Source: Dictyoglomus sp.
Lineage (GTDB): Bacteria; Dictyoglomota; Dictyoglomia; Dictyoglomales; Dictyoglomaceae
NCBI GenBank assembly: GCA_025060475.1
Contig: JANXBZ010000008.1
Location: 50,916 to 114,915 of the forward strand
Direction: 5' to 3'
DNA: 64,000 bases
A program made the position numbers and the translations under genes. Numbering within the stretch: position 1 is the first letter of the stretch; each line of letters opens with the position of its first letter. The notes beneath the pieces are model-generated. The model had not been told where the DNA came from. It worked only from the letters and a program-made list of their open reading frames with translations, and made no database searches. Positions 52,849 through 59,837 of this stretch are shown piece by piece.

Positions 52849-53819
52849 TCTTCTTTCCTTAAAAGAAAAATAAAGAAGGGTACTCCTAAGAAAGAAGTTA
52901 TTATTCCAATAGGAATTTCTGCTGGATAAAGAACTGTTCTTGCTAATATATCAGAAAGAAGAAGCAAAATTCCTCCAAACAAAAAGCTTGAGGGAATTAA
53001 CCATTGAAAATCTGAGGTTTTCCAAAGTCTCATAATATGTGGAGCAATTAATCCTATGAATCCTATAATTCCAGAAACTGAGACAGAAGGAGCAATAAGA
53101 AGGGAAATTAAAATTAAAAAATACTTTTGATATTTTCTTATAGAAAGACCAAGACTATAAGCTTCTTCTTCGGTTAGATTTAGAAGGTTAAATCTCTTTC
53201 TCCAAAGATATGCCCATGGGAGAGAGATGAGAGAATAAGTAAATAGAATTTTCAGGTGTTGCCATCCCTTTCCATTAAATCCTCCTAAAATCCAAAAATA
53301 TACTCCTTGAAAAATTTTTTGGTTTTTGAATAAGAGAAAAGATATTAAAGATGAGAGTAGAGCGTTTAAGGAAACGCCTAATAAAATTAAGCTAGAATTA
53401 TATAATGATTTTCTATTCCAAAGAATTAAAATAAAAAGAACAATAAACGCTCCCAAAATAGAGATCCATGGAGTAATTAGCGGATCGATTTCCCAAGTTC
53501 CTCCTGAAAAAATAAAATAGATAGTTGCACCAAGAGCGGATCCTGCTGATATCCCAATTATATGAGGCTCTGCTAGGGGATTATGGAAATAACTTTGCAA
53601 AATACTTCCTGCTATGGCAAGATTTCCTCCTACTAAAAGAGCAAGAAGAGTTCTTGGTAATCTCAAATTCCAAAGAATATTTTTCTTAATGAATTCACCT
53701 TTTCCTATGAATGCATTCTTAATATCAATAATATTTAAGGATATTTCCCCTACCATTAAAGATAAAGTAATAAAAAAGATTAAGATGACAAAAAGAATTG
53801 CTAATTCTTTATAATGCAT
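52845..53819 (-). CDS. btuC: B12 ABC transporter permease (BtuC-like)
   Basis: This 324-residue FecCD-family permease has about ten hydrophobic helices, LRLPRTLLALLVGGNLAIAGS, HNPLAEPHIIGISAGSALGA and GLIAPHIMRLW, the usual contact segments. It lies between btuF and btuD and overlaps both genes by one to four bases. Confidence 0.93.
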   Translation of the reverse strand: MHYKELAILFVILIFFITLSLMVGEISLNIIDIKNAFIGKGEFIKKNILWNLRLPRTLLALLVGGNLAIAGSILQSYFHNPLAEPHIIGISAGSALGATIYFIFSGGTWEIDPLITPWISILGAFIVLFILILWNRKSLYNSSLILLGVSLNALLSSLISFLLFKNQKIFQGVYFWILGGFNGKGWQHLKILFTYSLISLPWAYLWRKRFNLLNLTEEEAYSLGLSIRKYQKYFLILISLLIAPSVSVSGIIGFIGLIAPHIMRLWKTSDFQWLIPSSFLFGGILLLLSDILARTVLYPAEIPIGIITSFLGVPFFIFLLRKEE

Positions 53820-54709
53820 TATTTACTCTCATAAATGATCTTATATAAAGTTTCTAATCCTTCGATTAATCTTGGACCAGGTCTAAAAACAAGATCATCA
53901 TTTATATAAAATATCTTTTTATTTTTAACAGCAGAAATACTGGAAAATTCTGGCTTCTTAATTATGGATTCTATTGAAATTCCTGACATCTCTCCAATTA
54001 TTATAATATCAGGATTTTTTTGAATAATATATTCAACACTTAATACAGGATACTCAGGAGTATCCTTTTCTACTATGTTTTTAACTTTTAGCTTCTTTAA
54101 CAAATCACCCACAAAAGTTGAGGGAGAGCAGGATATAAATGGATCATTCCAAAGAAGAAATAAAACATTTATTTTTCCCCTAAAAGGGATCAATTTTCTT
54201 TCTACAGTCTTTAATCTTCTTACTATATTAGAATAAATGTATTGAGCTTGTTTTTCTTTATTTGTTATTTTCCCAAGAAGTAAAATATTATTTAATACAT
54301 CTTCAAAATTCTTTGGATCTAAAACTACAAAATTTGTATTCGGAAGCAATTGGGTTAATTGATTAAAAATTTCCTTAGGAAAACTTTTATATAGAATTAC
54401 TAAATCAGGATTTAAACTCACTATTTTCTCAATATTAGGATTGCTAAACCCTCCAACTTTTTCTTTATTTTGAGCTTCTTTTGGATAATCGCAAAAATCA
54501 GTGACCCCGACAATTTTGTCATTTAGGTTTAATGCAAAAAGAATTTCTGTGGAGGATGGAGCTAAGGAAACAATTCTTTTTGGTTCTCTTTGTATATTTA
54601 TAACTCTTCCAAGATCATCATAGATAACTAAAGGATAATTTATCTTGGTAAAAGAAAACGAAAGAATAATAATTAAAATAACCATAAGAGATTTTAATAC
54701 TCTTTTCAT
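53819..54709 (-). CDS. btuF: B12-binding substrate-binding protein (BtuF-like)
   Basis: This 296-residue periplasmic-type binding protein has a signal peptide (residues ~1-22, no lipobox Cys) and the type III binding fold of FecB/BtuF proteins. RIVSLAPSSTEILFAL and VGVTDFCDYP are family-typical. It is the first gene after the riboswitch, with AAAGGGAGG 8 bases before the ATG. Confidence 0.92.
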   Translation of the reverse strand: MKRVLKSLMVILIIILSFSFTKINYPLVIYDDLGRVINIQREPKRIVSLAPSSTEILFALNLNDKIVGVTDFCDYPKEAQNKEKVGGFSNPNIEKIVSLNPDLVILYKSFPKEIFNQLTQLLPNTNFVVLDPKNFEDVLNNILLLGKITNKEKQAQYIYSNIVRRLKTVERKLIPFRGKINVLFLLWNDPFISCSPSTFVGDLLKKLKVKNIVEKDTPEYPVLSVEYIIQKNPDIIIIGEMSGISIESIIKKPEFSSISAVKNKKIFYINDDLVFRPGPRLIEGLETLYKIIYESK

Positions 54710-54728
54710 AGATTTAACCTCCCTTTAT

Positions 54729-54769
54729 AAAAAATTAAACTCTACCTCCAAGGAAAGAAGGTAGAGTTT
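54729..54769 (-). terminator. Intrinsic terminator of the cobalamin riboswitch
   Basis: On the - strand an 11-base stem (arms 54759-54769 and 54737-54747) with an 11-base loop is followed by a T-rich run (AATTTTTTAT). It lies between the aptamer and the btuF SD. A rival pairing exists: GAGGAAAGGG (54782-54791) can pair with TTCTTTCCTT (54750-54759) over ten bases including G-U pairs, which may form the antiterminator. Confidence 0.7.
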
Positions 54770-54809
54770 TCTTCTCCAACTCCCTTTCCTCGAAGGTGTT
54801 GGATCTTAC

Positions 54810-54970
54810 GAATAGGGCAGGTCTCCTGACTTCTGGATCATCGCCTTCCTCGCCTTCCCAAGGTTTTTCACCTCAGTGGCATTATGAGGAAGGCTCCCCA
54901 GTTACAGTGGCGGGACCGTGACGGATTTTCACCGTCTTCCCTTTTAATCCCCAAAAGGGGAACCCTATTC
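54810..54970 (-). ncRNA. Cobalamin (adenosylcobalamin) riboswitch
   Basis: On the - strand the conserved core is present in order: P1 GAATAGGG pairing with CCCTATTC, GGTGAAAATCCGTCACGG, the CCCGCCACTGTAA segment with the B12-box-type GCCACTG, and the AGTCAGGAGACCTGCC 3' part. B12 binding should favour the terminator and turn off btuFCD. Confidence 0.95.
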
Positions 54971-54984
54971 TCAAAAACAAATAT

Positions 54985-54993
54985 ATTATAGCA
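54985..54993 (-). promoter_or_regulatory. Extended -10 promoter of the btuFCD operon
   Basis: On the - strand TGCTATAAT is a full extended -10 element 14 bases before the aptamer; there is no convincing -35. The predicted start is near 54978. Confidence 0.55.
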
Positions 54994-55134
54994 TAAATCA
55001 CATCGTTTTTTGACCTTGTTTATTATCTGGAGTAACTTAACATAATAAACATTATCGGAAGTTAAAGAGGTTATAATAAGTTATTTAATAAAATTGTTAA
55101 CAATATGATTTAAAATTCCTCCTTATTAGTTTAA
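54994..55134. other. AT-rich spacer between riboswitch operon and cmr operon
   Basis: No gene is seen. It contains a 12-base perfect palindrome ATTGTTAACAAT (55093-55104), a two-part weak hairpin at 55033-55064, and an orphan - strand SD-like AAGGAGG (at about 55117-55123) followed only by a 10-codon frame. No clear T-run terminator for cmr6 is visible. Confidence 0.4.
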
Positions 55135-56109
55135 TTAGATCATATCGAAGGTACCATATCCAAGTGATGTTTTAGCTCCTAAACCATGTTCTCTTAAAGC
55201 TTCTTTAAGAAGTTTTTCTGCACAGCTTAAAAGATTTCTATTATGAGACAAAAGATAAAATTGAAATTTTGTTTTTTCGATAGTTAAAAATTTTATTGGA
55301 ACTGGATTTTGCCAGTCAGCAGGTGGTTCTTTTCCTAAATAATATTGAGGATAGTGAGAGTTCATTATATCAATTTTTAAATTAATTTTACTTATTGGAT
55401 AGGCATCCATAAAAATTACTTTTCCTATCTCTTTTTGAGTTCCAAAAATCTGAATCAAGTCAATAAAAGTTATTCCATCCACTGTTAAATCAAAATTTTC
55501 TCCCTTTTCTAATCCTTTAGATATTTTTTCAAGAACTTCTGAAAAATCTTCATTTTCTTCCTTAACACTATGGTCTGCGAATTTTAAAATTGCCCAATGT
55601 CTAGTTACTCCTTTAATAGCGCTGCCTGGGATATAGGGAATACCATAAACATGGTGAAGAGTCATTGAAGTTTCTTGAGGATGAGTTCCTCCAAGACCAA
55701 TAATGAGACGCCAGGAACATATAGCTTCAAAACTTAATTTGGTATAACCATATCTTTCAAGAATTTTTGTCAATTCTTGGTTTCTTTCTTTTATAAAATT
55801 AAAATTTATAAGCTTTTCTTCTAATTTTGCTAATTCACTTATTATAAACTGGAGATATTTATCTTTATTTTCTTTCTCTTCATTTCTTAATGAACTTTTA
55901 GGTATAAATTTACTAAAGAGTAAGTTTATGTTTTTCTCGAAATCATTTTTACTTTCATACCACCAATCCTTTTTTTCTTCTTTATTATTCTTTATATTTA
56001 ATTTCCATATTCCTTTTTTTAGAATTTCTCTATATAAGATTTCTACTGTATCCTTTGGATTATAAAATTCGTAAGTTTTCTTATCTTCTATTTTTATATT
56101 TATATTCAT
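55135..56109 (-). CDS. cmr6: Type III-B RAMP protein Cmr6
   Basis: Cmr6 is a backbone subunit of the Cmr RNA-targeting complex. The 324-residue RAMP protein shows LIIGLGGTHPQETSMTLHH, YIPGSAIKGVTRHW and IFGTQ...GKVIFMDAYP. Its glycine-rich end LGAKTSLGYGTF is the RAMP signature. I start at ATG 56109 because AGGAGG lies 7 bases before; the frame extends to TTG 56130 in cmr5. It is last in the operon. Confidence 0.92.
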   Translation of the reverse strand: MNINIKIEDKKTYEFYNPKDTVEILYREILKKGIWKLNIKNNKEEKKDWWYESKNDFEKNINLLFSKFIPKSSLRNEEKENKDKYLQFIISELAKLEEKLINFNFIKERNQELTKILERYGYTKLSFEAICSWRLIIGLGGTHPQETSMTLHHVYGIPYIPGSAIKGVTRHWAILKFADHSVKEENEDFSEVLEKISKGLEKGENFDLTVDGITFIDLIQIFGTQKEIGKVIFMDAYPISKINLKIDIMNSHYPQYYLGKEPPADWQNPVPIKFLTIEKTKFQFYLLSHNRNLLSCAEKLLKEALREHGLGAKTSLGYGTFDMI

Positions 56110-56110
56110 T

Positions 56111-56527
56111 TTATTCCTCCTCTTCTTCAATCATTCCCTCTGCGAATCTTTTAAGCCAATTAAGGAAAGCAAGAAGTTCTTCCGTTACATAGCGATAATT
56201 ATAAGAATCAAGAGATATAACCCATTCAATAAGTTCATTTTCATTAGTTGGTATTTTAATTCTTGCGGGTGAATCACTTTTTAAGTAGTTAATGAACTGT
56301 TTATATATTAGATCATAGGCATTTCCATCTTCCTTTTTTGAATATATAAAAGCAAGTGTCTGTCCTAATCCATTGGATAATATCATTTGAGGAATTTTTC
56401 TAATATAGGAGCGATATTCTTTCTTTTTTCTAACATCCAAGAATTTTATTGCTTCCTTTACACAATTATATGCAAACTCTGCTCTCCCCTTTTCAAGTTT
56501 TGTAATTATTGTTTCTTTCTCAGACAT
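56111..56527 (-). CDS. cmr5: Type III-B small subunit Cmr5
   Basis: Cmr5 is the small helical subunit that lines the Cmr complex. From ATG 56527 it has 138 residues. The segment RKIPQMILSNGLGQTLAFIYSK is the typical Cmr5 core (first 20 residues). GGAGG lies 7 bases before the start. Confidence 0.93.
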   Translation of the reverse strand: MSEKETIITKLEKGRAEFAYNCVKEAIKFLDVRKKKEYRSYIRKIPQMILSNGLGQTLAFIYSKKEDGNAYDLIYKQFINYLKSDSPARIKIPTNENELIEWVISLDSYNYRYVTEELLAFLNWLKRFAEGMIEEEEE

Positions 56528-56529
56528 AG

Positions 56530-57597
56530 TCAAACCTCCTTTCTTAAAATATTTGTTCTCACAAATCCTTTACCAATAGTCTGGTTTCCCCCAATTTGAA
56601 TTACTTCAGGAAGTCCCTTTTCAAAAAATTTACAAACAAGTTCTACTTCATTTTGAGGTGAATTTGCTCTAAAAACTCCTTTTTGATCCTCCTTTTCTAC
56701 TCTTGTAGGTGTAAACATAATAAGAGTATAGAGTATAGTATCCTGTGGTAAATATTCTTCTGTCCATAATGCTCCTGATAGAACTGTTCCCGTTTTATCA
56801 TCAATTTTTGTTCTTGTTATTACTTCTGTTGAAGTCTTCGTAAATTGTCTAAAATCGTCGTCAGATAAAATAACTAAATCTTTTTTTATTTTCTCACGCC
56901 AAAATTTATAAGAATTTTCATTTGGAAAGATCCTTTCAGAAAACCATTCTGCTATGTTTCTAGTAGTTTCATCTTCTTTTACATCAAAAGTAAACTCTTC
57001 TAATACAATCTTAGAAGAAATTTTGATGTTACTTTCTTTGGGCAAAGTATTAACAAAGTTATTAAAGTTATTAAACCTAAAACTCTCCACGCCAATAATT
57101 TCCAAATCTTTTTTAAATCTTTCAAGAACCATAGGACAAGTAATCCAAGCAAATATACCTTTTAATGATTTTACTGGAAAAAGAAGAATTCTTGCATCAG
57201 TAATAGTTATTGCACCGGCATAAGCTTCTTCATCTTCAGGACCGAAGAGTAAATAAAGAGCTTCGTCGAATTTTATTAGCTTATTTCCATTCTTATCAGT
57301 TTTCTGTTGTCTTTCTTTATCCTGCTGTATCACCCATGATTCCTGTAATTGAGGAAAATCTTCAAGAAGTTCATTGACTTTCGGGTTATTAATTAATTTA
57401 CTTTCATTGTTTTCAAATATTCTATATCCTTCGAAGGCTTCTCTAATACATCCTTTAAGCCCTGAACTTTCTATTTTGGGAAAATCAGTATATCTTTCTC
57501 GCTGAATAGGAAGATCAACAATTCCAACCTCACTTCCACTTCCAGCATGAAGGGGAGTTTCTGTTATTAGAAATAACAACCTTTTTTCTCTAAACAT
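56530..57597 (-). CDS. cmr4: Type III-B RAMP protein Cmr4 (target RNase)
   Basis: Cmr4 is the repeated backbone subunit that cleaves target RNA every six nucleotides. The 355-residue protein begins with HAGSGSEVGIVDLPIQRE, where Asp28 matches the catalytic Asp of other Cmr4 proteins, followed by SSGLKGCIREAF. The slicing site appears intact. AGGGAGG precedes the start. Confidence 0.94.
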   Translation of the reverse strand: MFREKRLLFLITETPLHAGSGSEVGIVDLPIQRERYTDFPKIESSGLKGCIREAFEGYRIFENNESKLINNPKVNELLEDFPQLQESWVIQQDKERQQKTDKNGNKLIKFDEALYLLFGPEDEEAYAGAITITDARILLFPVKSLKGIFAWITCPMVLERFKKDLEIIGVESFRFNNFNNFVNTLPKESNIKISSKIVLEEFTFDVKEDETTRNIAEWFSERIFPNENSYKFWREKIKKDLVILSDDDFRQFTKTSTEVITRTKIDDKTGTVLSGALWTEEYLPQDTILYTLIMFTPTRVEKEDQKGVFRANSPQNEVELVCKFFEKGLPEVIQIGGNQTIGKGFVRTNILRKEV

Positions 57598-57602
57598 GCT
57601 CT

Positions 57603-58730
57603 TTATACCTCCCTTTTGATTTTACATCTTTTGAACTCATTGATATTCAAAAGAGTATCGCTATAAGGGGTAAACTTAAGATATTTTTCATATTCATCAT
57701 GTTTGTTGAAAACTTTATAAATATAAATCTTATTCTCTAACTCACGATAAAAAATCCTTAGTTGATTATTTCCTGCGTCATAAACAAAATGTCCATTTTT
57801 TATCTCGGTTTTATTCTCTCTTTGTTTTTTATCGGAAAACTGATCTTTCAATAAATTTTCTAAAGCCTTGTCACTTTGTATAATGAGTTGAACTTCATTA
57901 GGAGCATAGAATTCAAATATTTTTTCTTTATACTTTTGGAATATTATTTTTCCAATTGGATTTAACTCGGCTAAACTATCTATATCATGGGTCCATACAA
58001 GGAAATCATAATCTTTGTAAAATTTAGATCTAATAAGGTCTTGATAATCTTTTCTATCTGTTATACCTTCTTCTAGTTTTTGGAACCACTCTTCATGTTC
58101 TTCAATTTTATTCCAGTCAAAACAACTAGCTGAAAAGGGAAGATTTGGAATTTTCATCAGAGCATCAGTATTTTCAAAAATGTAATAGAGAGGACAATTA
58201 TTTAATTGAGCAAGAATTGTAAGATAAGGTATAGTTGCTTTGTAGCCTCCTGTAATGTTAATAATTATATCATTCCAAAAATTGTTAGCAATACTATAAA
58301 TCTCAATTATTAAGTTTGACATGCCTTTATTAAATTCTTTTCTATTCCACACTTGGAGATCTTCTATAACTTTAACCGTAACTTTTGAATTAAATGGAGG
58401 AACTTCAAGTAGTTCTTTAATCAAATCTCCTGCTAACTTACTTAGAATTGTATCAGAGCATAGAAAATAATTTTCGAAGTCTTCTTTAATTTCCTCTTTT
58501 ATTTTTATAAGACTTTTTATTTCTGCTGAAATATTTTCTTTTTCCATTTCTTTTTTAATCCATCTTCTTATACTGTTTCTTAGTCTATCAACTCTTTCTC
58601 TTTCGTTTTCATATTCTTTTAATCTTTTTTCTTTTAAATCCTCATAAAAATTTCTAATTGTTTCCTCTCTTTCTTTTTCAAAATAATTTTCAAATATCGA
58701 TGTTCCTATCATTGAAATTACTTTTTTCAT
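57603..58730 (-). CDS. CARF-domain protein with RelE-like C-terminus (Cami1-type effector)
   Basis: This 375-residue protein begins KKVISMIGTSIFENY, the usual first CARF strand. A long charged helical insert follows (residues ~16-90), then the CARF nucleotide site NITGGYK (158-164) and LYYIFEN. The C-terminus (about 255-352) contains LRIFYR and IYIYKVFNKHDEY (335-347), resembling the core of RelE-family mRNA interferases. A CARF-RelE fusion called Cami1 cuts ribosome-bound mRNA when cyclic oligoadenylate binds (established for Allochromatium). It overlaps cmr3 by 4 bases (ATGA) and sits inside the cmr operon. Confidence 0.75.
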   Translation of the reverse strand: MKKVISMIGTSIFENYFEKEREETIRNFYEDLKEKRLKEYENERERVDRLRNSIRRWIKKEMEKENISAEIKSLIKIKEEIKEDFENYFLCSDTILSKLAGDLIKELLEVPPFNSKVTVKVIEDLQVWNRKEFNKGMSNLIIEIYSIANNFWNDIIINITGGYKATIPYLTILAQLNNCPLYYIFENTDALMKIPNLPFSASCFDWNKIEEHEEWFQKLEEGITDRKDYQDLIRSKFYKDYDFLVWTHDIDSLAELNPIGKIIFQKYKEKIFEFYAPNEVQLIIQSDKALENLLKDQFSDKKQRENKTEIKNGHFVYDAGNNQLRIFYRELENKIYIYKVFNKHDEYEKYLKFTPYSDTLLNINEFKRCKIKREV

Positions 58731-59836
58731 GATTTCACCTCTCCTACAAAACTTAATCCAAAACCCTCTTCAGGATTTATATCTGAAATATTTTTAAAAT
58801 GGAAAATATCCTTAATTTTCTGGGGTGATGAGCCATCTAAGATTTTAAAATAATAAACACTACCAGCAGGTACAGCCTTGTACATTGTTTTTGGTTCTCC
58901 CTTAGCTATATCCCATCCTCCTATTCTTATGTATTTACCTATAGCACAAGCAACAAGTTGTACTTCAACACCTTCTTTTTTTCCTCTCATCGTATTTTCA
59001 TCAATCCATTTAGGAATCCATCCATTTTCGAAAATAGCAGGAGTTGCAAAATAGACTTTAAATATACCATTAGCAAATTCAAAGTTTATATTTTCTATAT
59101 TTTCCATTGGATTAAAATCAATTTTTTCAAAAATAACAGTTTTTCCTTCACCCCCAAGTTGAAAAATACCTTTATTAGGAAAATCATTTTCAAAAGATAA
59201 ATTTTCAATTTCTACTAGAAATCCAAAACTATTTTTCAATCTAATCAGTGGTATTCTATAAAGATAACCTTCCTTTGAAGTTAAAGTTCTTTTATTTCTT
59301 GCAATTCCAATTTTAGGCTCTATATTAAAGAATGATTTATGAGAAACATAATGGTAATTTGAGGCGCTACTTTGAAGATATTTTTTAAATTCAGTAATAT
59401 CAAAATACTCGTTAGCTTCATCCACTTGATCTTTTTCTTTCCAAATTAGAATTTCTTCAAGTTTTTCATCAGAATAAAAAATACTTGGTTTTTCGACTCT
59501 TTTAAGAATAAACACTTTATTTTCTTCAGTTTCATTCTTTTTTCTTACACAGTCAAAAGGAATAGGAAAGTAGAGAATATTCTCTTCTATATTACCTAAA
59601 AAAGGTCCTCTTATTTTCATCGTTCCCTTTGTTTTTATATTACCAATATCAAGATATCCTTTTTCTTTAAACTCTTTCAAAGATCCTCTATTAAATATAA
59701 AAAAAGTTCTTATAGCACCATAAATAGTAGAAGGAAAAGGTGGAAAAAGCTCATCTGCCCAAGTTTCAGATCCCATTGAGAAAGGTCTTCCTGATCTAAA
59801 AAATAGTGTATCCTTTGGAGTTATTTTTATCCACAT
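58727..59836 (-). CDS. cmr3: Type III-B RAMP protein Cmr3
   Basis: Cmr3 binds the crRNA 5' tag and contacts Cmr2. The 369-residue protein starts WIKITPKDTLFFRSGRPFSMG and continues FPPFPSTIYGAIRT, both typical. It has a late PAGSVYYFKILDG and a RAMP-like GFGLSFVGE. It lies 2 bases after cmr2. Confidence 0.94.
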   Translation of the reverse strand: MWIKITPKDTLFFRSGRPFSMGSETWADELFPPFPSTIYGAIRTFFIFNRGSLKEFKEKGYLDIGNIKTKGTMKIRGPFLGNIEENILYFPIPFDCVRKKNETEENKVFILKRVEKPSIFYSDEKLEEILIWKEKDQVDEANEYFDITEFKKYLQSSASNYHYVSHKSFFNIEPKIGIARNKRTLTSKEGYLYRIPLIRLKNSFGFLVEIENLSFENDFPNKGIFQLGGEGKTVIFEKIDFNPMENIENINFEFANGIFKVYFATPAIFENGWIPKWIDENTMRGKKEGVEVQLVACAIGKYIRIGGWDIAKGEPKTMYKAVPAGSVYYFKILDGSSPQKIKDIFHFKNISDINPEEGFGLSFVGEVKS

Positions 59837-59837
59837 T

